Assembly: GCA_900466745.1 (NCBI GenBank)
Contig: UBNE01000028.1
Span: forward strand, 124,001 to 188,000
DNA length: 64,000 bases
From: Hyphomicrobiales bacterium
GTDB taxonomy: Bacteria; Pseudomonadota; Alphaproteobacteria; Rhizobiales; Beijerinckiaceae
Reading direction: 5' to 3'
A model generated the notes under the pieces. It saw nothing but the letters and a program-made list of their open reading frames with translations, was not told the DNA's origin and did not search any database. Each line of letters starts with the position of its first letter. The first letter of the stretch is position 1. Of the stretch, positions 25,912-33,907 are shown one piece after another. A program made the translations under genes and the position numbers.

Positions 25912-27045
25912 ATGTCACCTGTGTTTCAATCCGATGTGCGGTCCGCGCACGAGACGCGGCGGATGAGCCGACCCAAGATGATGTGCGCGGCGGTGTTCGC
26001 GGAGCCCGGCCGCATCGAGCTCGAGGACAAGCCCGTCCCGGAGGTGGGGCCGCTCGACGCGCTGCTGCGTATCACCACCACGACGATCTGCGGCACCGAC
26101 ATCCATATCCTCAAGGGCGAGTATCCCGTCGCGCGCGGCCTCACCATCGGCCACGAGCCGGTGGGCGTGATCGAGAAGCTCGGCTCGGAGGTGAAGGGCT
26201 TCCAGGAAGGGCAGCGGGTGATCGCCGGCGCGATCACGCCCTCCGGGCACAGCGCCGCCTGCCTCTGCGGCTGCGCCTCGCAGGACGGGCCGGGCGAGCG
26301 CCACGGCTTCAAGGCCATGGGCGGCTGGCGCTTCGGCAACACCATCGACGGCGCCCAGGCCGAATATCTGCTGGTGCCGGACGCCATGGTCAATCTCGCG
26401 CATGTGCCCTCCGGCCTGACAGACGAGCAGGTGCTGATGTGTCCCGACATCATGTCGACCGGCTTCTCCGGCGCCGAAAGCGGCGGGGTCAAGATTGGCG
26501 ATTGCGTCGCCGTCTTCGCGCAGGGGCCGATCGGGCTTTGCGCCACGGCCGGCGCCCGGCTGATGGGCGCGACGCGGATCATCGCGGTGGAGAGCGTGCC
26601 GGCGCGGCAGGAGGTGGCGCGCCGGCTCGGCGCCGACGAGATCGTCGATTTCTCGAAGGGCGACCCGGTCGACGAGATCATGCGGCTGACCGACGGAAGG
26701 GGCGTCGACGTCGCGATCGAGGCGCTCGGCCGCCAGGAGACCTTCGCCGCCGCGCTGCGCGTGCTGCGGCCGGGCGGGACGCTGTCCTCGCTGGGCGTCT
26801 ATTCGAGCGACCTGACGATCCCGCTCGGCGCCTTCGCGGCGGGGCTCGGCGACCACCGCATCGTCACCACGCTCTGCCCCGGCGGCAAGGAGCGGATGCG
26901 CCGGCTGATCGACGTCGTCGCCTCCGGCCGGGTCGATCTGGAGCCGCTGGTGACGCATCGCTTCCCGCTCGAGCGCATCAAGGATGCCTATGAGCTGTTC
27001 GCCCATCAGCGCGACGGCGTGCTCAAGGTGGCGATCACGCCTTGA
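25912..27045 (+). CDS. Zinc-dependent alcohol dehydrogenase (secondary ADH-like), 377 aa
   Basis: This is a medium-chain dehydrogenase with catalytic zinc ligands Cys in ICGTDIHILKGE, His-Glu in GHEPVGVIE and Asp in CPDIMSTGFSGAE; the last resembles the secondary alcohol dehydrogenases of Clostridium and Thermoanaerobacter. A Rossmann part follows (VAVFAQGPIGLCATAGARLM). The start at 25912 is preceded by GGAGA; a second ATG 17 codons later is possible. It interconverts an alcohol and an aldehyde or ketone with NAD(P)H, probably balancing redox under oxygen limitation. The mgtA gene begins 93 bases downstream in the same direction. Confidence 0.88.
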   Translation: MSPVFQSDVRSAHETRRMSRPKMMCAAVFAEPGRIELEDKPVPEVGPLDALLRITTTTICGTDIHILKGEYPVARGLTIGHEPVGVIEKLGSEVKGFQEGQRVIAGAITPSGHSAACLCGCASQDGPGERHGFKAMGGWRFGNTIDGAQAEYLLVPDAMVNLAHVPSGLTDEQVLMCPDIMSTGFSGAESGGVKIGDCVAVFAQGPIGLCATAGARLMGATRIIAVESVPARQEVARRLGADEIVDFSKGDPVDEIMRLTDGRGVDVAIEALGRQETFAAALRVLRPGGTLSSLGVYSSDLTIPLGAFAAGLGDHRIVTTLCPGGKERMRRLIDVVASGRVDLEPLVTHRFPLERIKDAYELFAHQRDGVLKVAITP

Positions 27046-27138
27046 ACGTCCGGGCCGTTCGGCCCACAACATGGATCTGGCGCGCCGCTGAGACGGGATC
27101 GTGACCGTGGTCGACGGACGCATCGGCGGGAGCCCGGA

Positions 27139-29736
27139 ATGACCATGGAACCCGCCAAGGCGGGCGCGGCCGGCGACGGGGAGTTCTGGCACGAGGGCCG
27201 GAACGCCCTGCTGCGCCGCCTCGGGACGAGCGCGGACGGGCTGAGCGGCGAGGAGGCGGCCGAGCGCCTGCGCCGCTGCGGCCCCAATGTCGCCGTGACC
27301 AGCCTGCGGCGCGGCCTGCTCTTCAAGATCGCCCGGCGGCTCGTCGAGCCCCTGATCGCGATCCTGCTGATCGCCGCGCTGATCTCGGGCGCCACGGGCG
27401 ATTGGCAGAGCCTGGTCATCATCGTCGTCATCGTCCTGGCGTCGATCGCCCTCGATGTCTTCCAGCAGACCGAGGCCGAGAACGCCGTCGACGCGCTGCG
27501 GCGCACCGTTGCGGTCGAAGTCACGGCCCTTCGCGGCGGCAAGCCCGTCGAGATCCCGGTGCGGGAGGTGGTGGCGGGAGACGTGGTCGCGCTTCACGGC
27601 GGCGACCTGATCCCGGCCGACGGGCTGATCCTGGAAAGCCATGACGCGATGGCCGACGAGGCCGTGCTCACCGGCGAGCCCTTTCCGGTCGAGAAGCTGG
27701 CGGCTCCCTCCGATCCCGGCGGCGGGAGTGCCGATGCCGCGCTGTTCGGCGGAACGAGCCTGGTCGCCGGCACGGTGCGGATGCTGGTGGTCGCGACCGG
27801 CGCCGACACCAGGCTCGGCGCGATCTCCCGCTCGATGCAGGCCAGCGAGCCGCCGACCGCCTTCGAGCGCGGCGTCCACGGGCTCGGGATGCTGATCCTG
27901 CGCCTCACCGGCTTCCTGGTGCTGTTCGTCCTGCTGACGCAGCTCGTGCGCCAGGGGCTGTCGATCGAGAGCTTCCTGTTCGCCGTGGCCCTGGCGGTGG
28001 GGCTGACGCCGGAGCTGCTGCCGGTGGTGATGACGGTGACGCTCGCCCGCGGCGCCCTGCGGATGGCGCAACGCAAGGTCGTGGTGAAGCGCCTCTCCGC
28101 GATCCACGACCTCGGCGCCATGGACGTGCTTTGCACCGACAAGACCGGAACGCTGACGGAGGCGCGGATCGCCCATGTCGGCAGCTTCGGCTGCGACGGC
28201 TCGGACAGCGCCCATGTCACCGCGCTCGCCCGCCTGAACAGCCGCTTCTGCAGCGGGCTGCGCAACAATCTCGACGGTGCCCTGCTCGCCGCCGCGGCAG
28301 AGGATGACGGGGCCTGGCGCCCGCTGGCCGACCTGCCGTTCGATTTCCAGCGGCGCCGCTCCTCGGTGCTGGTGGCGCGGGGCGACGAGCGGGAGATGGT
28401 CGTCAAGGGCGCTCCGGAGGCGCTGCTCGCCCTCTGCGACCGGTTCGAGCGGGCCGATGGCGGCGTCGAACCGCTGGACGACGCCGGCCGGGGCAGGATT
28501 CTCGCCCTCTTCGAGGCCAAGGGAGCGGAAGGCCTGCGCCTGCTCGGCGTCGCCCGCCGCACGATGCCGCCGGGAACCGGAGAGCTGCGCCGGGAGGACG
28601 AGGCCGGGCTGGTCTTCGCCGGCTGCGCCGCCTTCATCGATCCGCCCAAGGCCTCCGCCGGTGAGGCGATCCGCCAGCTCGCGCAGGCCGGCGTGCGGGT
28701 CAAGGTCATCTCGGGAGACGCCGCTCCGGTCGTCCGCCATCTGGCGGAGAGCCTGGCCCTGCCGGCGCGGGGCCTGATGACCGGGGACGAGATCGCGGCG
28801 CTCGGCGATTCCGCGCTGAGCTCCCGCGTCCGCCATGTCGACCTGTTCGTCCGGGTCGCTCCCGAGCAGAAGGCGCGCATCGTGCTGGCGCTGCGCCGGG
28901 CGGGCCACACCGTCGGCTTCATCGGCGACGGCATCAACGACGCGCCGGCGATCCATGCCGCGGATGTCGGCCTCTCGGTCGAGGGCGGCACCGAGGTGGC
29001 GCGCGAGGCGGCGGCGATCGTCCTGCTCGCGCCCGATCTCGGCGTCCTGGCGCAGGGCATCGCCGAGGGCCGGCGCACCTATGCGAACATCATGAAATAT
29101 GTCCGCATGGGCACGAGCTCGAATTTCGGCAACATGCTCTCGATGGCGCTGGCCTCGATGGTGCTGCCGTTCCTGCCGCTCAATCCGCTGCAGATCCTGG
29201 TCAACAACATGCTCTACGACCTCTCAGAGGTCGGCATCCCCTTCGACGAGGCCGATCCCGGCGACCTCGCGAAGCCGCAGCACTGGGACATGCGCGCCGT
29301 GCTGCGCTTCACCCTCGTCATGGGACCGCTCTCCTCGGTCTTCGACGCGGTGACCTTCGCGGTGCTGCTCGGCGTCTTCGGCGCCGGCGTCGAGATGTTC
29401 CGGACGGCCTGGTTCGTCGAATCGATCCTGACCCAGATCCTGGTGATCTTCGTCATCCGCACGGCGGCGCCGTGCTGGCGCAGCCGGCCGCATCGCTTGC
29501 TCGTGCTGACCTCGCTCGGGGCCCTCGCCGCCGCGCTGATCCTGGCCCTCACGCCGCTCGGCCATCCCTTCGGCTTCGTGGCGGTGCCGGGGCCCGTCCT
29601 GCTCTCGATCCTGGCGATCGCGGCCTGCTATCTCGTGCTCGCCGAGCTGCTGAAGCCTCTGGCGATGCGGGCGGCCAGGGGCCGGGGAGCGGCAGGCAGC
29701 CACCGCCCCGGTGCGGGCCGCGCACGCGCCTTCTAG
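27139..29736 (+). CDS. mgtA: MgtA-type (P3B) Mg2+-transporting P-type ATPase, 865 aa
   Basis: The P-type ATPase motifs are LTGEPFPVEK (actuator), LCTDKTGTLTEARI (phosphorylated Asp) and FIGDGINDAPAIHAADVGLS (hinge). MgtA-specific blocks are GLTPELLPVVMTVTLARGA, LSAIHDLGAMDVL and NNMLYDLSEVGIPFDEADP. It imports Mg2+ across the inner membrane with ATP. Length is slightly short of E. coli MgtA (about 900), mainly at the N-terminus. The stop TAG (29734-29736) falls on the CTAG target of the adjoining IS5-family copy, so the extreme C-terminus (after LAMRAARGRG) may have been changed by the insertion. All ten membrane segments seem present. Confidence 0.88.
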   Translation: MTMEPAKAGAAGDGEFWHEGRNALLRRLGTSADGLSGEEAAERLRRCGPNVAVTSLRRGLLFKIARRLVEPLIAILLIAALISGATGDWQSLVIIVVIVLASIALDVFQQTEAENAVDALRRTVAVEVTALRGGKPVEIPVREVVAGDVVALHGGDLIPADGLILESHDAMADEAVLTGEPFPVEKLAAPSDPGGGSADAALFGGTSLVAGTVRMLVVATGADTRLGAISRSMQASEPPTAFERGVHGLGMLILRLTGFLVLFVLLTQLVRQGLSIESFLFAVALAVGLTPELLPVVMTVTLARGALRMAQRKVVVKRLSAIHDLGAMDVLCTDKTGTLTEARIAHVGSFGCDGSDSAHVTALARLNSRFCSGLRNNLDGALLAAAAEDDGAWRPLADLPFDFQRRRSSVLVARGDEREMVVKGAPEALLALCDRFERADGGVEPLDDAGRGRILALFEAKGAEGLRLLGVARRTMPPGTGELRREDEAGLVFAGCAAFIDPPKASAGEAIRQLAQAGVRVKVISGDAAPVVRHLAESLALPARGLMTGDEIAALGDSALSSRVRHVDLFVRVAPEQKARIVLALRRAGHTVGFIGDGINDAPAIHAADVGLSVEGGTEVAREAAAIVLLAPDLGVLAQGIAEGRRTYANIMKYVRMGTSSNFGNMLSMALASMVLPFLPLNPLQILVNNMLYDLSEVGIPFDEADPGDLAKPQHWDMRAVLRFTLVMGPLSSVFDAVTFAVLLGVFGAGVEMFRTAWFVESILTQILVIFVIRTAAPCWRSRPHRLLVLTSLGALAAALILALTPLGHPFGFVAVPGPVLLSILAIAACYLVLAELLKPLAMRAARGRGAAGSHRPGAGRARAF

Positions 29737-30267
29737 GCGGTAGTGGCGATTGAAGGAATTGGGATTCCTAGGAGGGTGCCAATCAGCTTCAACGCTGATT
29801 TTGGAGATCGGCGATGGATTGCGATGCGCTTCGGGACGATCAGCGGGAGCGGATCAAGGGTTTGTGCCTGGCGGTCGCAAGGGCAAGCGCGGCCCGCGCA
29901 CCGACAACCGCAAGTTCCTCGACGCGCTGTTGTGGATGGCGCATTCAGGCGGCCGTTGGCGCGATCTGCCGGAGCGGCTTGGCGACTACCAGTCGGTGAA
30001 GCGACGTTACCATCGCTGGATCGCTATGGGCGTTCTGGACGACATGCTGGCCGCATTGGCCCGCGGACGTCGATCTGGAATGGCTGATGATCGACTCCAC
30101 CATCGTGCGCGCCCGCCAGCATGCGGCCGGGGCAGGCAGGGTCAAAGGGGGGCCCAAGATCCACGCCGCCAGGAGCGAAATCGGATCGAGCGCTTCTTCG
30201 ACAGGCTCAAGCAGTTCCGAAGGGTCGCAACACGATACGACAAACTCCTCGCCAACTTCATGGGCGA
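29736..30267 (+). mobile_element. IS5-family (IS427-like) insertion sequence, decayed copy 1
   Basis: The left end begins GGCGGTAGTG right after CTA, as expected for insertion at CTAG. The transposase frame starts at 29814 (MDCDALRDDQRERIKG) but is dead for three reasons. One T is missing from the run at about 29871 compared with copy 2 (GGGTTT against GGGTTTT). A stretch is deleted after AAAGGGGGGC. The middle is deleted up to the C-terminal RNRIERFFDRLKQFRRVATR. The right end is lost after LLANFMG, where an alcohol dehydrogenase fragment begins. Copy 2, inverted, lies at 34824-35356. Confidence 0.85.
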
Positions 30268-30367
30268 TCGCGCAGGCCTCGACCCTGACGCGCAATTCGC
30301 CGGCAGCGGGGACGGGGTCGGAGCGCAGTTCCGCGACCAGCGGCCGGCCCGGAGCGTGCAGAACCAT
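30268..30367 (-). pseudogene. N-terminal fragment of a zinc-dependent alcohol dehydrogenase
   Basis: Read leftwards from 30367, the frame gives MVLHAPGRPLVAELRSDPVP and continues AAGELRVRVEACA, the standard N-terminus of zinc alcohol dehydrogenases. It breaks off where the IS5 copy begins, before the first zinc ligand. Two codons upstream the expected start of a longer MKAMVLHAPG form reads TAG-AAG-GCG. Only about 33 residues remain, so no product is expected. It shows that the IS interrupted or deleted a second alcohol dehydrogenase gene here. Confidence 0.75.
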
Positions 30368-30426
30368 CGCCTTCTAATTCTCCGGTCAGCGCGCCTCGAA
30401 AATACCGGCGCGACGCGGTATCGGCT

Positions 30427-30440
30427 TTGATCGAGCGCAA
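30427..30440. promoter_or_regulatory. Possible FixK/FNR-like box before the PHA polymerase gene
   Basis: TTGATCGAGCGCAA fits TTGA-N6-GCAA, allowed by the rhizobial FixK2 consensus but weaker than the box at 25803. It is 31 bases before the ATG at 30471 (55 before the alternative at 30495), so an activator here would need a very short leader. Confidence 0.4.
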
Positions 30441-30470
30441 GGAGCGTGCCGCTTTCGGAGGGCATGGTCG

Positions 30471-32291
30471 ATGAAGGTCCCGAAGGAAGAAACCATGCAT
30501 TCGTCGCCACGATCCGGCCTGACTGCGAAAGGCTCCGCGCAGCAACCCTGCCGGGAGGAGACGCTCGGCGAGGAGGCCTTCGCGGCGATCGACCGCCTCC
30601 GCGAAGCCGCCAGCGCGAAATTCACCGGGGGGTTCTCGCCGACCGCCCTGGCGCTGGCCTATCTCGACTGGGCCATCCATCTGGCCTCCGCCCCGGGCAA
30701 GCAGCTCGAGCTCGCCAGCAAGGCGGCGCGCAAGGCGGCCCGCCTGGGAGGGCACGCCCTGGCGGGCGCTTTCCAGGAGGATGCCGATCCCTGCATCAGG
30801 CCGCTGCCGGGCGATCGCCGCTTCGCCGCGCCGGAATGGAGCAGGCAGCCCTTCAGCCTGATGGCGCAGGCCTTCCTGCTCAACCAGCAATGGTGGCACA
30901 ACGTCACCCATGAGGTTCCGGGCGTGGAGCGCCATCACGAGGAGGTCGTCTCCTTCGTGGCCCGGCAGATCCTCGACGTCTTTTCGCCCTCGAACAATCC
31001 GCTGACCAACCCCGAGGTGATCGAGCGCGCCCGCGCGACCGGCGGCGCCAATTTCATCGAGGGCTGGAGGAACTGGGCCGAGGACTGGCGGCGCCAGCTC
31101 GCCGGGCAGCCCCCGGTCGGCGCCGAACGCTTCGTCGTCGGCCGCGACGTCGCGGCGACGCCCGGCAAGGTCGTCTTCCGCAACCATCTGATCGAGCTGA
31201 TCCAGTACGCGCCGACGACGCCGAGCGTCCATGCCGAGCCGATCCTGATCGTGCCGGCCTGGATCATGAAGTACTACATCCTCGACCTGTCGCCGGAGAA
31301 TTCGCTGGTGCGCTACCTCGTCGGCGAGGGGTACACGGTCTTCTGCATCTCCTGGCGCAATCCCGACGCCGACGACCGCGACCTCTCCCTGGAGGATTAC
31401 CGCCGCAGCGGCGTCCTCGCCGCGCTCGACGCGATCGCGGCGATCGTGCCGGGGGCGAAGGTTCACGCCGCCGGCTACTGCCTGGGCGGGACGCTCCTGG
31501 CGATCGCCGCGGCGGCGATGGCGCGCGACCGCGAGGAGCGGCTGGCTTCGCTGACCTTCCTCGCGGCGCAGACCGATTTCAGCGAGCCGGGCGAGCTCGC
31601 CCTGTTCATCGACCCGAGCGAGCTGCGCTTCCTCGACAGCATGATGTGGAACCGCGGCTATCTTTCGTCCGACCAGATGGCGGCGGCCTTCCAGCTCCTG
31701 CGCTCGAACGACCTGATCTGGTCGCGGCTGGTGCGCGACTACATGATGGGCGAGCGCTCGCCGATGTTCGACCTCATGGCCTGGAACGCGGATTCGACGC
31801 GGATGCCCTACCGCATGCATGCGGAGTATCTGCGCAGCCTCTATCTCGACAACGATCTGGCGAGCGGCCGCTTCATGGTCGAGGGCCGGCCGGCGGCGCT
31901 CCAGAACATCCGCACGCCGATCTTCGGGGTCGCGACGGAAGCGGACCATGTCGCTCCCTGGCGTTCCGTCCACAAGCTGCACCTGCTGACCGACGGCGAC
32001 CTCACCTTCGTGCTGACCAGCGGCGGGCACAATGCCGGCATCGTCAGCGAGCCGGGCCACGCCGGCCGGCACTACCGGAGCCTGCGCAAGCGGCATGGCG
32101 ACGTCTGTCTCGGCCCGGACGAATGGTTCGCCATGGCCCCGGTGCGCGAGGGCTCGTGGTGGCCGGCCTGGGCGGAGTGGCTTTCCGGCCTGTCCTCGCC
32201 GGAGCGGGTCGCGCCGCCCGCCATGGGCAATGCGGCGCGCGGCTGCGAACCGCTCTGCGACGCGCCCGGAACCTATGTGCTGCAAAGATGA
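30471..32291 (+). CDS. phaC: Poly(3-hydroxyalkanoate) polymerase, class I-like, 606 aa
   Basis: An N-terminal PhaC domain (residues about 60-230, QPFSLMAQAFLLNQQWWHNV) is followed by an alpha/beta-hydrolase core. Catalytic Cys is in HAAGYCLGGTLLA (GxCxG box), Asp in TEADHVAPW and His in GGHNAG. The enzyme joins (R)-3-hydroxyacyl-CoA units into polyester granules. Start is ATG 30471; the ATG at 30495 has a closer AGGAAG site and may be the real start. A phasin gene lies 0.5 kb downstream on the other strand, and a MaoC-type remnant follows directly. Several alphaproteobacteria carry such an extra polymerase in stress/low-oxygen clusters. Confidence 0.9.
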   Translation: MKVPKEETMHSSPRSGLTAKGSAQQPCREETLGEEAFAAIDRLREAASAKFTGGFSPTALALAYLDWAIHLASAPGKQLELASKAARKAARLGGHALAGAFQEDADPCIRPLPGDRRFAAPEWSRQPFSLMAQAFLLNQQWWHNVTHEVPGVERHHEEVVSFVARQILDVFSPSNNPLTNPEVIERARATGGANFIEGWRNWAEDWRRQLAGQPPVGAERFVVGRDVAATPGKVVFRNHLIELIQYAPTTPSVHAEPILIVPAWIMKYYILDLSPENSLVRYLVGEGYTVFCISWRNPDADDRDLSLEDYRRSGVLAALDAIAAIVPGAKVHAAGYCLGGTLLAIAAAAMARDREERLASLTFLAAQTDFSEPGELALFIDPSELRFLDSMMWNRGYLSSDQMAAAFQLLRSNDLIWSRLVRDYMMGERSPMFDLMAWNADSTRMPYRMHAEYLRSLYLDNDLASGRFMVEGRPAALQNIRTPIFGVATEADHVAPWRSVHKLHLLTDGDLTFVLTSGGHNAGIVSEPGHAGRHYRSLRKRHGDVCLGPDEWFAMAPVREGSWWPAWAEWLSGLSSPERVAPPAMGNAARGCEPLCDAPGTYVLQR

Positions 32292-32430
32292 GCCCTGGCT
32301 CGGGACCTTCCCCCGACCCGCCTCTTCGACGAGATCGCCGTCGGCGACGGCGCATCGCTGGTCCGCACGGTTCGGCCTGACGACATCGAGCTGTTCGCCG
32401 CCGGTCTCGGCCGTGCCCGGCGCCCGCATG
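32292..32430 (+). pseudogene. N-terminal remnant of a MaoC-type (enoyl-CoA hydratase/phosphotransacetylase) gene
   Basis: Directly after the phaC stop, in the same frame, come FDEIAVGDGASLVRTVRPDD and IELFAA, the start of MaoC-domain proteins such as bifunctional enoyl-CoA hydratase/phosphate acetyltransferases. The natural start would be the ATG overlapping the phaC stop (ATGA, 32288-32291), but that ATG is one base out of frame with the remnant. Similarity stops at about 32400, where the rest of the gene is deleted. It is a broken former operon partner of phaC. Confidence 0.6.
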
Positions 32431-32583
32431 CCGATCGTCCCGGCGAGCCGGGCCGCGTCCCGGAAGACGCCGATCGCCTCGGCCGCTCCGGCGAAGCTCG
32501 TCGCCGCCCCTCGCCAGCCCCTGACGACGCCGTCCGGGCCGGGCGCATGCCAGCTCGGGCGAGCTTCCGGCCGGACCGCCATG

Positions 32584-32629
32584 GCATCGGACCGAAAAGG
32601 GGAATCCGCCCTTCGGAAAGATCCGATGC
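32584..32629. repeat. 46-bp palindromic intergenic repeat, copy B
   Basis: It begins GCATCGGACCGAAAAG and ends GATCCGATGC. It is the inverted counterpart of copy A (24801-24846), and both arms can pair in each copy. It lies in the non-coding stretch between phaC and the phasin gene. Confidence 0.75.
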
Positions 32630-32732
32630 AACTGCAGGCCGATAGGTCACCGCGGCCGCGTCCTGCCGGATGCGCGGCGATCTGGAACGTGCTGCGTTTT
32701 GATGGAAACGCGGGTCACCCGGACGCAGCGAT

Positions 32733-32797
32733 CCGGGATCCATGCCTGAGCCTCGATCGCAAGCGCTCCGGCATGGATCCCGGGTCAAGCCCGGGAT
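32733..32797. repeat. Double hairpin repeat downstream of the phasin gene
   Basis: GGGATCCATGCC (32735-32746) pairs with GGCATGGATCCC (32770-32781). A second perfect stem, ATCCCGGG (32777-32784) with CCCGGGAT (32790-32797) and loop TCAAG, overlaps it. The motif ATGGATCCCGGGTCAAGCC is of the kind dispersed in rhizobial intergenic regions. It could end the phasin transcript from the right. Confidence 0.6.
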
Positions 32798-32829
32798 GAC
32801 CGCGTGGTTCCGCGTCACATCAGCATGCC

Positions 32830-33231
32830 CTAGGCTGCGGCCTTCTGGTTGCCCGTCCAGCCCGATACATATTCGGCGCCGACCCCGGTCCAGGCATCCA
32901 TATTCCTGCGGGCGAGCGTCGACAGCCTCTCGGCCTCGTCCGCATAGGCGCCGCTGACGCCCTTGGCGAAATCCTGCTGGACGTCGACGGCCTGGCCGAT
33001 CTCCTTGCAGCGGCCGAGCCTGGCGCAGAGCTCCGCCTGGGCCTGCATCCGGCGCCCCATGAAGGCCAGGATCTCGGCGGTGACGGCGAACTGGGTCTCC
33101 CAGATCGTCTGCGGCAGCACGGCCGCCGAGGCGAGCTGCGCTTTGACGATCTGCATGCCTTCGTCGACCATGGCGGTGGTGCCGATCCGGTCCGTGGCGA
33201 GAGCGTCGGAGACAGGTTTCGTCGTAGGCAT
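32830..33231 (-). CDS. Phasin family protein, 133 aa
   Basis: The start giving MPTTKPVSDALATDRI has a strong AGGAGG site. The protein is a helical amphipathic phasin (KAQLASAAVLPQTIWETQFA, QAVDVQQDFAKGVSGAYADE, with NMDAWTGVGAEY near the end), without signal peptide. Phasins coat polyhydroxyalkanoate granules and control their size and number. Pairing with the nearby PHA polymerase supports this. A FixK-like box lies 73 bases upstream of the start, in the region shared with the Nudix gene. Confidence 0.85.
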   Translation of the reverse strand: MPTTKPVSDALATDRIGTTAMVDEGMQIVKAQLASAAVLPQTIWETQFAVTAEILAFMGRRMQAQAELCARLGRCKEIGQAVDVQQDFAKGVSGAYADEAERLSTLARRNMDAWTGVGAEYVSGWTGNQKAAA

Positions 33232-33303
33232 GAGAACCTCCTGAATTGTCTCAGCCGCCTGACTGCGGCGATGGGAGTTTCCCAGGCCTGCGCCGCCCGG
33301 TCC

Positions 33304-33317
33304 TTGACACAACGCAA
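33304..33317. promoter_or_regulatory. FixK/FNR-like box between phasin and Nudix genes
   Basis: TTGACACAACGCAA fits the rhizobial FixK2 pattern TTGA-N6-GCAA. It lies 73 bases before the phasin start and 26 before the Nudix start. The first distance suits activation of the phasin promoter; at the second it would sit near or over the promoter. Confidence 0.5.
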
Positions 33318-33342
33318 ATTCGGGCGTCGGCGGAGATTTTTT

Positions 33343-33831
33343 ATGGTTCCTCGCAGTGTCGGCATCCTGCTCTATCGCCTCGGCCGGGACGGAGCCGAAG
33401 TGCTGCTCGTGCATCCGGGCGGCCCGTTCTGGCGGCGTCGGGATTGTGGCGCCTGGTCGATTCCGAAGGGCGAGCCGCTGGCGGGCGAAGCCGCCGCGGA
33501 CACCGCGCGGCGGGAGTTCGCCGAGGAATTGGGAAGCGTGCCCGAGGGGCCGCTCGTTCCGCTCGGGCGAATACGGCAGCGGGCGGGAAAGATCGTCGAA
33601 GCCTTCGCGCTCGAAGGCGATCTCGACGCGGAAAACCATCGCTGCAGCAGCATCGTCGAGCTCGAATGGCCGCGGGGCAGCGGCCGGATCCAGCGCTTTC
33701 CCGAGATCGACCGCGCGGCATGGTTCCCGCTGCCCGAGGCGCGGCTGCGCATCCTGGCGGGGCAGAACGCCTTCCTCGAGCGCCTCGAAACCTGCGGCTT
33801 GACGAAGGCGCCTGGCCGGCCTCCGGCCTGA
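33343..33831 (+). CDS. Nudix hydrolase, 162 aa
   Basis: The start giving MVPRSVGILLYRLG has GGAG about nine bases upstream. The Nudix box G-x5-E-x7-R-E-x2-E-E-x-G is complete in GEPLAGEAAADTARREFAEE followed by LG. The N-terminus (SVGILLYR, VLLVHPGGPFW, GAWSIPKGE) matches a group of Nudix proteins often annotated as NTP pyrophosphohydrolases related to diadenosine polyphosphate hydrolases. It probably cleaves a nucleoside diphosphate-linked metabolite; the substrate is unknown. It is divergent to the phasin and ends in front of a strong hairpin. Confidence 0.85.
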   Translation: MVPRSVGILLYRLGRDGAEVLLVHPGGPFWRRRDCGAWSIPKGEPLAGEAAADTARREFAEELGSVPEGPLVPLGRIRQRAGKIVEAFALEGDLDAENHRCSSIVELEWPRGSGRIQRFPEIDRAAWFPLPEARLRILAGQNAFLERLETCGLTKAPGRPPA

Positions 33832-33847
33832 GACGGCGGAACGGGCC

Positions 33848-33898
33848 GGAGGCGGCAGGCCGCCCGGGACGGATCACCTCGCCCGGCCTGCCGCCTCC
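33848..33898. terminator. Bidirectional hairpin after the Nudix gene
   Basis: GGAGGCGGCAGGCCG (33848-33862) and CGGCCTGCCGCCTCC (33884-33898) form a perfect 15-bp stem with a 21-base loop. It lies 17 bases after the Nudix stop and 10 bases after the end of the convergent BON pseudogene, a typical place for a shared terminator. Confidence 0.7.
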
Positions 33899-33907
33899 CG
33901 GAAACGC

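Noticed and set aside
25915-28956. A 1013-codon open frame on the minus strand
   Set aside because: It runs antisense across both the alcohol dehydrogenase and mgtA genes, with the low-complexity composition of a shadow frame.
30258-32582. A 774-codon minus-strand frame across the PHA polymerase
   Set aside because: It is antisense to a gene with complete catalytic motifs. Only its last ~33 codons region contains a real relic (alcohol dehydrogenase), in another frame.
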